A stretch of 64,000 nucleotides of DNA from Panulirus ornatus (lineage: Eukaryota > Arthropoda > Malacostraca > Decapoda > Palinuridae): the NCBI RefSeq assembly GCF_036320965.1, contig NC_092261.1:11224697-11288696 (forward strand), in the 5' to 3' direction. The notes under the pieces were generated by a model. That model was not told where the DNA came from. It saw only the letters and a list, made by a program, of their open reading frames with translations, and did no database searches. The position numbers were made by a program, and so were the translations under genes. Of the stretch, positions 50,501-58,545 are shown in pieces. Within the stretch, counting starts at the first letter, position 1; each line of letters opens with the position of its first letter.

Positions 50501-53500
50501 AGGCTTATGAGAAATAGGTTTTTTTGGGGCTTGACCCTAAATTCCTTTAATGAACACTTCAGAAAAAAAGTATCAGCATGTTGTACCACAGAAACAACAC
50601 ATGTCTTCTACAAAAGTGTAAAGAAAAAATACAGAAAATTGTCCAGAAAAGTGATCAAAAAGTATTGAATGATGGCAGTACATTAACCCTGATGCAGTCC
50701 TGTACCTCTCAACAGATGCTGCACTTCACTACATGCAAGGCAACCAAATAAGTCCACTTTTTGCCCTGAAGACATTTTTTTCCTTGCTCTCCTTGGGGTA
50801 GCACAACTCGTATCATTAACTTTATACTTAGAGGACATATCTGAGGGCACAAAGCAATAAACAAGTAAGAATTATCAAAAGTTCAGAATCCAGTGAATTC
50901 ACTTACAGAATTCCTTACTCAGTGAGTCACAGTAAGATAGAATGACAAGGCCAGACCACAGGAATGATGCTTGGGAAGTGTGGTTATCTCACTCGCCCAT
51001 CACTATTCCCACATTTACACCACTACTGTGCTGGATCCAGCTGGGTTTGGCTTAAAGTAGCCCAGAAGTAAAAAGTACAGCAGATAATCAAACTCTATGC
51101 CATGGTTGATAAAATGGCATATATTATCTTAAGCATAGATTCTCAGAACCCCAGGAAGCAAAGGACCTCTATAAATACACACACGTAGTAACTACTTTAT
51201 GCTGGAAATGCATTCCTAAAAACCATAACTTAGTGGAATCAGCCTATGATAAAACCCATTTTCATATGGGATTCAGTGGGATAAAGGGGTAAGATACTTG
51301 TGGGAGATTTCTTCAACTTAGTTTTCTTGCAATATAGCGAATATAATGTCGAGAAACATGCAGTACTTTTCATCTAAAATATTAATGTAAGTACTTAACT
51401 AAAATCAAAGGACAGAACATTGTAATTAAGTCGTGTATGATATATATTTTATTCAGTACTGTAACATAAGATAGGAATATGTTCCTAACTCTCAGACCTC
51501 CCATACCCAGACCTATTTTCATTGTTCTTTCATGTCATTTATAAGGGGCATATTTATATGCAGCGCACCTGATTACACAGAGTATTAGATATAATTATGG
51601 TATATGTGTACTTTGTGAAAACAGTACAAATGCCAAGAGCATTCACCAGTAGTAGACTTGTAATTACAGGTAGATATGCTGGTGCAGGGTGGATGTAAGT
51701 TCAAGTTAGAATGTGAAGGGTTTAATGTGTGATACATTCTTATATATGCATTTGTGGGTTTTTATGTATATACATGTGTATGTGGGGGGTTGGGCCATTC
51801 TTTCGTCTGTTTTATTGCGCTGCCTCGCTAACGTGGGAGATGGCAATTAAGTATGATAAATGAAATAACATTCTTAGAGTGCCTTCTTTTCCCAGACACC
51901 ACCCTATCATGTAGTACATTCAGTGGTTTTGAATTGCTCCATCTTCTCTTTATCTCTTCCTTGCCTGTTACCACTTTTCCACATGCTTCCCTCAGGCAGG
52001 CTTGCATTTATTTACCTGTTCTCTTTACCCAGATCACCAAAGTCCAAAATGATTTCTTATTCTTCCTGAAGATTGCCAATACTCTCTTATCCCATCTCTC
52101 ATTTGCCTTGTTTTTTAAGCCCCTGTACCTACTGCCACTTCATTTTATACATCTTTCAGTCACTCACACTCCATCTCTACAGGTAATACTCATACTCTTC
52201 TTTTTTCTCTTTCATTAGCAGCTAAACCTCATCCCACTACTTGTCACCCTTTCTCAGATGCCTACATTCCATTTTCCTCCTACCACATACTTCACATGCA
52301 CCTGTAAACAGTGCTTCTCCTAATACCTTTCGTTCTGTGGCCCCTCCCCCACTTTCATTTATTTTCATATTGTCTTCTTCATCAAGTTGCTTTTGGTATG
52401 TGCACACAAGTTTTGTTACCAAGCTCACCCACTTTCACCATTTTCTTATCCTTGGCATTGTCTCTTTTCGTAAAGCCAATACAGACTTTCATACCCACTT
52501 CCACTATGGGTTCCCCATGCCCCCCAGATTTACGCTCATCTACTAACTCACCCAATCTTGTGTTCAAGTTTCCAACCTCTAATATGTTGCGTCAGAATTG
52601 CAGACATGCTCACCCAGCTCCTCCCAAAATGTTCACCTTTTCATCACTTTATGTTGCCAGGTGCATGACCACAAATAGTCACCCACTTGTCATAATCTAC
52701 TTTCATTTACATCTACATCTATCTGGAACTTCTTTTCTTACACTCTTGAACACATACCCACTATTCTCCTTTGCTTTCGCCCTCACACCAACCTCAGACT
52801 GTACCCTTTGGACATTCCCAAACCATTCTTTCCCTCATTCCTTGAGCTTAGTTACACTCAGAACCAGAACATCCAGGTTCTTCTCTTACAACATATTACC
52901 AGTCTCTCCCTTCTTTTCTTCCTGGTTCCATCCATGCACATCCATTTACCCCTGAACCTTTTGAGGATGATGAGCACTCCTTGGTAGGTTCCTTCTTCTG
53001 ATCCTACTTTTAGAAATTGAAATACAAGAAGGGAAAGGTTCCTGGCCTCTCACTCTCACCCTGTTAAGATTGCCTTCTACAACATGCAGGATATACAAGT
53101 GTGGTATTCTGCAAAACATGTTTCACATATCAAAGCCTCTTTTCAGTTCAGTAGACAGTAATATATGGCCAATTGGAAGTGTATAGTGAATGAATAAATA
53201 CATCCTCAAATTTTCTACCCACATATGAAAAGTCCTATGCATTCTATCACCATATATAGGTGTCAGCTTCATATCCTTTTCAACTTGAATTAGCCCTCAG
53301 AAAGATTTTGATGTCTTACTTACCCTCATATCACATTGATGGGAAAATGCCATATCCATGCCCTAGAAAAGTGCTGAGGATGTATTCAAATTTTCTGCCC
53401 ATGTTTGAGTAGGTCCATGCTTTCTAGAGGCATAATTAGCCCACAAGAAAGTCCTCAGACTTTTGTTATTCTTTGGTTATGGTGGTGGGAGTAAGTCTCT

Positions 53501-55424
53501 TGACCTACCCTGCCTGGCTACTGAGTGTGCATAGAGGTTGAATGATGTGCAGTGCCAAGGTATAAGTGCATAGCATTGCACCTAGGTTTGAATTTCCACA
53601 CTATACTGAGATAAATGAATGGCTGCGTAAATAGCTGGTTTTTTTCATCCTTTTTTTTTAGTATTTCAAATTATGCTAATTTTGTCCTTCATTTGGGGAA
53701 ACCTTTTTATCTTGGGCCTGTTCCATGAGTTGAAGATATTTAGACTTATTAATGATTCCTTGAAATGACTCGTTATGTTGTCTGGCAACTCTTCACAGTT
53801 ATGTGGATGCTAAGTGACGTTCCTTTATCTGGGATACATACTTAACTCTTATCCAGTCTTAGTAATTAGTGATTCCTTTCCATGAAGGAACATGTATTTA
53901 TGTTTCATCTGTTAAAATTCTTGATCTAGATCATGTGTAGACACAAGAGTAGGTGATTAACATTTCTGCTTGAGTAACAGCAGTCTAAGTGACTTCAAAG
54001 GTGAGAGTTTTCCCCTTTAAACATACCATATTCAGGCATCCTTAGGATATGCTGTTTTTGCTGGTTGGGAAAACTGTCTTTGAGCTTTAAAAACACTTTC
54101 TCTTCGGAGAGGGTGATCTCTCCAAAGGGAATTTCATAGTTTGTACCGTTCACCTTTTGTTAAAATGGAGACACAGTTGTGAGTTTCACTTTATATATAT
54201 ATAAGTTGCAAGGTTAGTTTAAGAAAGTGCTATATGTTAGTCAGTGGTTGAGAAAAGTTTGGTGCACATCTGTATATAGTATTATGTTTAGTGCACTGTT
54301 GTGGTTGCACCCTCATGGATTATGTAGAAGGGATACTCGTCCAACATTCCACATATAGTGAATAAATTACTGGTTTCTTTGGGAAAATAGTTATATAGAA
54401 GTAGAGAAAACATTGTTAAAGTTCAAAGCATGTTTTGTGTTCTGATTTCTCACAGGTGCTCATTACAGGTATGGGATTGTACTCCAAAGCAGTACGTTCT
54501 TCATGGTACTTCTCCTATCAGACAGTTTCAAAAAATCTTCAGCAACATTCCATTCATACAACATCTATAACACTTGAGGGAGAATCTGATGAATCAGTCC
54601 AGAAACCCACAAAATACCAGAAGGATAAAGTATTTGATATACAACACTGGGAAAAAGAAGATGAGGATGACTTCGTACATCAATTTGCACTTCAGAAACC
54701 AACACAAAATTACAATAGTCATTTACGTATAAGTTCTCAGGATGATGATTTTGTGGATCATAATGGGATTTTCTGGAAACACTTTGGTGAATATTATAGA
54801 GGAGAAGTCTATGAAGACTTTACAGTGAAGAATTTGAAGGATGGCTCCAGTAATTCATACACACAAAGGAATGATACCAAACAATCAGATGAAAAACTTT
54901 CTTGTGCAAATAACAAAGAAAATTCAGTTCATAATCTGAGTCATGTAAATTTGGCAGGTGAGGCTCAGATGGTTGATGTAAGTGGAAAAGGAAAGAGCAT
55001 TCGTCAGGCTGTGGCAGTGGCAAAGGTGTCCTTAGGCAGTAAGGCCTTTGGTTTAGTGAAAGAAAATAAAATGAAGAAGGGTGATGTACTTGGGGTGGCT
55101 CGAGTGGCTGGCATCATGGCTGCTAAAAGAACCTGGGAATTGATTCCTTTGTGTCACTCTCTTCCACTTGATCATGTTGATGTATCATTAGAGTTGTTGG
55201 AAAAAACAGAAAATGGTCAAGACTGCCACCTTGTTTTTATAAAGGCTCAAGCTGTTAGTGTTGGACGTACAGGAGTGGAGATGGAAGCTCTTACTGCAGC
55301 ATCTGTAGCTGCACTTACAGTATATGACATGTGTAAGGCTGTCACTCATGATATTACCATATCAGGTATCAGTTTGGTTTCAAAAACAGGTGGCAAAAGA
55401 GATTTCTTTAGGATGCCATCTTAG
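33302..55424 (+). CDS. MOCS1: MOCS1, molybdenum cofactor biosynthesis protein 1 (MOCS1A plus MOCS1B, ten exons)
   Basis: MOCS1A (with radical SAM and two 4Fe-4S clusters) converts GTP to 3',8-cyclo-7,8-dihydro-GTP, and MOCS1B turns that into cyclic pyranopterin monophosphate, the first step of molybdenum cofactor synthesis, in mitochondria. Joining exons 33302-33439, 34650-34773, 35163-35330, 36719-36942, 40079-40197, 44255-44360, 45157-45302, 47969-48054 and 50046-50101 gives exactly 388 codons plus stop, close to human MOCS1A (385). It has C84-x3-C88-x2-C91, GGEP at 130-133, C315-x2-C318-x13-C332 and a C-terminal Gly387-Gly388. Exon 10 (to 55,424) carries the MoaC domain. Splicing exon 8, or an internal donor in exon 9, to an acceptor at 54,468 fuses the two in frame (688 or 704 residues). 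Confidence 0.96.
33630..33771. repeat. 71-bp tandem duplication in MOCS1 intron 1
   Basis: Copies 33,630-33,700 and 33,701-33,771 (GAAATAACTRACGGATTTGG...) differ at only a handful of bases. Confidence 0.92.
34650..34773 (+). CDS. MOCS1: MOCS1 exon 2: start of radical-SAM domain
   Basis: Acceptor TAATTTTCAG, donor GTAAGT. It encodes the conserved [21 protein letters not shown] motif region with Cys84, and its last base T begins the Cys88 codon, so the CxxxCxxC cluster site is split across intron 2. Confidence 0.95.
35163..35330 (+). CDS. MOCS1: MOCS1 exon 3: rest of CxxxCxxC and GGEP motif
   Basis: Starts with GT completing Cys88, then QYCMPEEG (Cys91). It carries IRLTGGEP (residues 126-133), the S-adenosylmethionine-binding loop. 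Donor GTAAGT, phase 1. Confidence 0.95.
35528..35700 (+). repeat. short interspersed repeat, degenerate copy (MOCS1 intron 3)
   Basis: Contains GCCATTTCCTGCATTAGCAAGG, TTAAGAACAGAGGACTGAGCC and CCCTTCTCTGTTCCTTGTTTTGG, the same order as the copies at 38.26, 47.35 and 57.3 kb. No coding capacity. SINE-like or a non-autonomous element; origin unknown. Confidence 0.8.
36535..36600 (+). mobile_element. LINE 3'-tail fragment (MOCS1 intron 3)
   Basis: GCGCTACCTCGCAAACGCGGGAGACAGCGACAAAGTATAATAAAA is the terminal motif of the LINE family seen reversed at 31.4 and 38.5 kb. Only the 3' tip is present. Confidence 0.75.
36719..36942 (+). CDS. MOCS1: MOCS1 exon 4
   Basis: Acceptor GACTTTGCAG. Encodes ITTNGLLL and [14 protein letters not shown], conserved strands of the MoaA barrel, to SPVK, with donor GTATGG in phase 0. 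Confidence 0.95.
38204..38246. repeat. (AC)n/(TA)n compound microsatellite
   Basis: A short AC run leads directly into a TA array, in MOCS1 intron 4. Confidence 0.95.
38262..38475 (+). repeat. short interspersed repeat, best single copy (MOCS1 intron 4)
   Basis: Runs from TTCGCCATTTCCCGCATTAAG through GAGGGGAGGATTTCCAGCCC, TTTTAGTCGCCTTCTACGAC and a CCCCTATCCCCAGGGATA end, then a TA array. It is the longest version of the family in this window and lies immediately left of LINE copy 2. Confidence 0.85.
38504..39960 (-). mobile_element. 5'-truncated LINE (copy 2) in MOCS1 intron 4, antisense
   Basis: Nearly identical to copy 1 (31,382-32,945) in sequence, orientation and extent. It breaks off around 39,960 next to an AT-rich tract. 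Its reverse-transcriptase frame is broken into pieces (39,912-39,427, 39,405-39,166, 39,169-38,981, 38,960-38,694) by small indels: a 4-bp loss near 38,985, single-base losses near 39,190 and 39,893, and a stop near 39,428. It is therefore a dead pseudo-copy. Confidence 0.93.
40079..40197 (+). CDS. MOCS1: MOCS1 exon 5
   Basis: Acceptor TATTTTGCCAG. Encodes [14 protein letters not shown] and [12 protein letters not shown], well-conserved MoaA segments; donor GTAAGT, phase 2. LINE copy 2 ends only 119 bp upstream of this exon. Confidence 0.95.
44255..44360 (+). CDS. MOCS1: MOCS1 exon 6
   Basis: Acceptor TCACCTCAG. Completes Lys, then [13 protein letters not shown]; donor GTACTG, phase 0. It lies between the barrel and the C-terminal cluster. 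Confidence 0.93.
44720..45150 (-). mobile_element. LINE fragment (tail and endonuclease-like piece) in MOCS1 intron 6
   Basis: Near 44,730-44,880 are tail motifs (CACTACCTCGCTGGC, AATGCACCAAAACCACAG). At 44,885-45,130 the minus strand reads [11 protein letters not shown]...FWEQL, the YAPG-type strand of AP-endonucleases of non-LTR elements. It is similar to 52.6-52.9 kb and degenerate, and ends a few bases before MOCS1 exon 7. Confidence 0.65.
45157..45302 (+). CDS. MOCS1: MOCS1 exon 7: C-terminal 4Fe-4S cluster
   Basis: Acceptor CTTTCAACAG. Carries [20 protein letters not shown] and then Cys332, the C-x2-C-x13-C triplet (315, 318, 332) that binds the substrate-side cluster, which marks MoaA among radical-SAM proteins. 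Donor GTAAGT, phase 2. Confidence 0.97.
47352..47545 (+). repeat. short interspersed repeat, diverged copy (MOCS1 intron 7)
   Basis: GACTGAGCCTTAAAGG, TCTGTTCCTTCCTTTAGG and TTTCCAGCCCCCTGCTCC...TTAGTCGCCTTCTA match the family consensus, with many substitutions. Confidence 0.75.
47969..48054 (+). CDS. MOCS1: MOCS1 exon 8
   Basis: Acceptor ATATTTCAG. Encodes [21 protein letters not shown] and GRKKRQHA and leaves in phase 1 (GCA G). The same phase-1 donor can join exon 9 (50,046) or, skipping it, the exon-10 acceptor at 54,468. Confidence 0.95.
48240..49330 (+). mobile_element. degenerate non-LTR retrotransposon in MOCS1 intron 8, sense
   Basis: The open frame at 48,429 reads [20 protein letters not shown] and [20 protein letters not shown], the RT segment of the same family as copies 1 and 2. 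Later pieces include FLLMTW (decayed catalytic box near 48,780), [16 protein letters not shown] and EDGVLKWF near 49,300. There are many frame breaks, so it is an old copy. Confidence 0.88.
50046..50101 (+). CDS. MOCS1: MOCS1 exon 9: C-terminus of MOCS1A ending Gly-Gly
   Basis: Acceptor CTTACTTACAG. Encodes [18 protein letters not shown] and stop TGA. The double glycine inserts into the active site and is required for MOCS1A activity in the human enzyme. The bases TCG|GTGGGT inside the Gly-Gly codons form a plausible donor (exon end 50,093, phase 1) that would remove the glycines and stop. The true 3' boundary of the stop-containing form past 50,101 is not clear; GTAACA at 50,125 is one option. 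Confidence 0.93.
51780..52960 (-). mobile_element. degenerate LINE fragment (linker and endonuclease region) in MOCS1 intron 9
   Basis: A plus-strand tail motif (GCGCTGCCTCGCTAACGTGGGAGATGGC) sits at 51,815-51,850. From about 51,870 to 52,960 the sequence is the complement of LINE coding DNA: minus frames read [20 protein letters not shown] and [27 protein letters not shown] pieces, and 52,620-52,760 aligns by eye with the endonuclease fragment at 44.9 kb. Open frames on the plus strand here are shadows. Confidence 0.65.
52960..53100 (+). repeat. short interspersed repeat, 3' part
   Basis: CCTACTTTTAGAAATTG...GGGAAAGGTTCCTGGCCTCTCAC and GCCTTCTACAACATGCAGGA correspond to the second half of the repeat at 38,340-38,440. 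Confidence 0.6.
54469..55424 (+). CDS. MOCS1: MOCS1 exon 10: linker and MOCS1B (MoaC) domain
   Basis: Two acceptors are visible, ending 54,455 (phase 0) and 54,468 (phase 1). Only the second fits the phase-1 donors of exons 8 and 9, giving ...[14 protein letters not shown] basic then acidic linker of about 150 residues precedes the MoaC fold ([18 protein letters not shown] near fusion residue 527). It contains [12 protein letters not shown] (His600), [20 protein letters not shown] and DMCK (Asp657, Lys660), matching the catalytic His77, Asp128 and Lys131 of E. coli MoaC. It ends TAG at 55,424. The function is cyclic pyranopterin monophosphate synthase. Confidence 0.96.
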
Positions 55425-55623
55425 AGAGGAAAAGTTACAAACAGTGTTTAATTATTAAGGTTTTATTGTGTATTGAAAATTGAAGCCTGCCAAAATAGTT
55501 TGCAAGTTATTTAAAAAGTTACTTAAACACTGTAGCCTGTCATATGCTGTATTGCTTATGATGTTACAATATTACTGAAATATAAGCCACACATTTTTTC
55601 AAAAACAAAAGAAAATGCAGAGG

Positions 55624-55629
55624 AATAAA
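55624..55629 (+). terminator. AATAAA polyadenylation signal for MOCS1
   Basis: The first canonical hexamer, 200 bases past the MOCS1 stop. A second lies at 55,821-55,826. Either would give a short 3' UTR. Confidence 0.6.
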
Positions 55630-56859
55630 GTGTCATGAGAATTTTTCAGAGCGGCCTTTACCACCCCCAGACCAATTTCATGTGATAACAATTAGGATAT
55701 GCTATAAATTCTTCTACAACGCATTTTTCTCACTGATAAATACTTTAGAAATGTGTTTTTGATAACTAGTATCACTTTATGAATAGTTGGAATTATAGTA
55801 ATACACATACAGATAGTTTGAATAAACGGAACCACTATGCCTTATGCACATTGTTGCCAGATTATCCATTGTAAATTATCATACTAACACTAAAACTGTT
55901 ATAAATAATTACAAAAATATTTCATACCATGCAGTTCTTTATTTTTATTAATATTAACATACTCTACGTGCTATTCTGTAGGATGTAAGATTAAGAAATT
56001 AATACAGCTGTACTTCCTTTCGTTATTATATGTTGAAATGCTAAACTTCTTATATTACAAGTGCAAATGCCATAGTGTTTGCAAAGCATTTCTCTGTCCA
56101 TGCATCCAGATTTTATATAACTAAAAAGATGATGTCTCCTCCCATGCTTTTCTCCCTGTTGAGTTTTTAGTTAAGTATTGAGGATTTTCTTAATTAAATT
56201 TGTATTTTGACCCTCCCAGAATGAGCAGGAGCCAAGAATCTATTAGTTTTGCCAGTGTAATGTAATAACAGTCAGTCTTAATGTAGAATTAGATGTGCTA
56301 TTGCTATATAGGAATGGATGAAGTCCTGTTGATAAACACTTTATTTTGTTATATAATAAAAATCTAATATATTCAAGCAACACACAGAACAGCATACTGT
56401 ACTGTGAGAAAACATGTCCAGAAATATTAAGGTATTAATAAATAGGTACTTTGTGTTGTAAACACATATCAAAATGCTCAGGTGTTTAAATTACTTTGAA
56501 GTGTAAATGCTGTAGGATTCACAGAGCTCATCTTACCCTACATTTGGAGTTAATAGAAACAAAGAAGATGGCATCCCTCACATGCTTTTCCTCCACCTGT
56601 TGAGGTTTTAGCTAAGGATTAAAGACTTTTGTCACTCAAAACTGTATTTTGACCCCTGCAAAGTGAGCAAGAGCCATGCATTTATTTGCTGGCATGCAAA
56701 GAAAATCAGTCTTATAAAACTGGATGTACTAATGTAATACAAGAGTGGATGAGGTCCTGTAGATAAAGCACTTTATTATGACACATGATTAATAATCTTT
56801 AATGTATTCAAGTAACAGAACAGCATATCTTATTGTATGCAAGAATTTTTTCTCATACT

Positions 56860-57080
56860 TGTTTGCTTTTTTCAACATTAGTAAGATAGTGCCAAGAACA
56901 AAGAAAGAAAAGGTCTCATTCACTTACATCCATTCTGTAGCTGTCATGTACAATGCACCGAAACCACGGACACCTATCCTCAACCAAGTCCCACAGACCT
57001 TTCCATGGTTCCCTTTGCTGTTTCATATGCCCTGGTTTAGTCCATTGACAACACATTGCCTCCAACCCTGGTTTAGTCCA
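56860..57080 (-). mobile_element. LINE 3'-region fragment
   Basis: GTAGCTGTCATGTACAATGCACCGAAACCAC and ACCTTTCCATGGTTCCC are the complement of the 3' UTR seen in sense at 3.93-4.05, 57.70-57.80 and 59.87-59.98 kb. Confidence 0.6.
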
Positions 57081-57293
57081 TTGACAGCACATTGCCTCCA
57101 AGTATACTTTATCCAGAAATATTAAGGGAATAATAAACAGGTACTGCCAGTTGTAAGCATATGTCAGAATGCTCAAGTTTTTAAGTTTCATGCGAAAGCA
57201 AATGCAGTATAGTTTGCTTTGTTCATCTGGACATGAATATTATTTTGCCCCTCATAAAATGAGTTAGTTTTGCTAGGACGTTAAAAAATATGA

Positions 57294-57698
57294 GTCAATT
57301 GGATGTTCGCCATTTCCCATGTTAGCGATGTAGCGTTAAGAACAGAGGACTGAGCCTTTGAGGGAATATCCTCACTTGGCCCCCTTCTCTGTTCCTTCTT
57401 TTGGAAAATTAAAAATAAGAGGGGAGGATTTCCAGCCTCCCGCTCCCTCCCCTTTTAGTCACCTCCTACATACATTTATGGGTGTGTGTGTGTGTGTGTC
57501 AATTGGATGTTCGCCATTTCCCGTGTTAGCGATGTAGCGTTAAGAACAGAGGACTGAGCCTTTGAGGGAATATCCTCACTTGGCCCCCTTCTCTGTTCCT
57601 TCTTTTGGAAAATTAAAAATAAGAGGGGAGGATTTCCAGCCTCCCACTCCCTCCCCTTTTAGTCACCTCCTACATACATTTATGGGTGTGTGTGTGTA
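57294..57698. repeat. 204-bp tandem duplication of the short interspersed repeat
   Basis: Copies 57,294-57,497 and 57,498-57,698 begin GTCAATTGGATGTTCGCCAT and end in a (GT)n. I see only two or so substitutions outside the GT run, so the duplication is much younger than the divergence between family members. Confidence 0.92.
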
Positions 57699-57699
57699 T

Positions 57700-57999
57700 T
57701 TGAAACATTTTGGCTAAACCATGGAAAGGTCTGTGAGGCCTGGATGTCGATAGGGAGCTGTGGTCTCGCGGCATTACACATGACAACTAGAGAATGAGTG
57801 TGAGTGGATGGTGCCTTTTTTCATCTTTTTTCTGGTGCTACCTCTACCTCACTGATGCAGGGGATGGCAGTCGGGTGTGGGAGAAAAGAATGTATGTTAT
57901 CTTTTTCCTTTCCTCTCCTGCATTTTTTCCTGTTTCCTGTGGAGCAGGTAGGTTTTCGGGAATGGATGAAAGCAAGCAAGTATGAACATGTACATTTGT

Positions 58000-58033
<34 letters not shown>

Positions 58034-58066
58034 ATGTATATATATGTATATGTACGTGTAGATGCG

Positions 58067-58113
<47 letters not shown>

Positions 58114-58200
58114 AGTGGATGTGTCATTCTTCATTTGTTTCTTGACGCTACCTCGCTAATGTGGGAAACTGCGATCAAGTATGAAAAAAGAAAAATATAG
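57700..58200 (+). mobile_element. LINE 3'-tail fragments with (TA)n arrays
   Basis: AACCATGGAAAGGTCTGTGAGGCC, GGTGCTACCTCTACCTCACTGATGCAGG and, after (TA)n at 58,002-58,027 and 58,072-58,109, a second tail motif TTGACGCTACCTCGCTAATGTGGGAAACTGCG (58,139-58,172). Confidence 0.65.
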
Positions 58201-58244
58201 ATAAATAATTTGGTGTTCCCCTTTTTTTCTTTTTCAGTAATATT

Positions 58245-58545
58245 TTATAGATGATTAAGGTGGTGCTGCTCTTCACGATGCTTCCTTAATTTTTCTAGCA
58301 GCTCATCAAAAAGTTCTTCCAGGTACTCTTCGTCTTCCTCTTCATCTATCAGATAATCATCATCATAGTATAGATCATAATCATCATCCACAAGGTCGTT
58401 TGAATCATCATACTGTTCTTCACTGTCATCATTAATTTCATTTTCACTGTAATTCAGGTAATCAAAGGCCTGAAAACCAAAGTCTTTCTTGTTGGTGTCC
58501 TTTGAAGTATCAGAAGTGCATACCCAGCTGCCCACTGCACATATG
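58245..58545 (-). CDS. FSTL1: FSTL1 terminal exon: CxC...WVC and acidic tail
   Basis: 301 bp, acceptor TTCTTATTGCAG, stop TAA at 58,247-58,245. Starts by completing Cys, then ICAVGSWVC. It is followed by about 60 residues rich in Asp, Glu and Tyr (for example DDDYDLYYDDDY and IDEEEDEEY) and a short basic-acidic helix ending HHLNHL. The intron before it is 3.7 kb and holds a LINE. The tail has no counterpart in the vertebrate protein that I recall. Confidence 0.86.

Larger units (their letters stand above)
55830..58240. other. intergenic spacer between convergent MOCS1 and FSTL1
   Basis: AT-rich spacer. Two diverged copies of a roughly 450-bp segment are visible (about 56,080-56,460 and 56,510-56,830: both carry GTTGAG(G)TTTTAG, TTGACCCCT/CC, GAATGGATGAAGTCCTG-like and AATATATTCAAG(C/T)AACA motifs). 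LINE tail pieces, the duplicated interspersed repeat and (TA)n arrays follow. No gene seen. Confidence 0.55.

Noticed and set aside
51853..52955. Long plus-strand frames (121 and 214 codons)
   Set aside because: Shadows of a minus-strand LINE endonuclease/linker region; Phe/Ser/Pro-rich composition with no domain.
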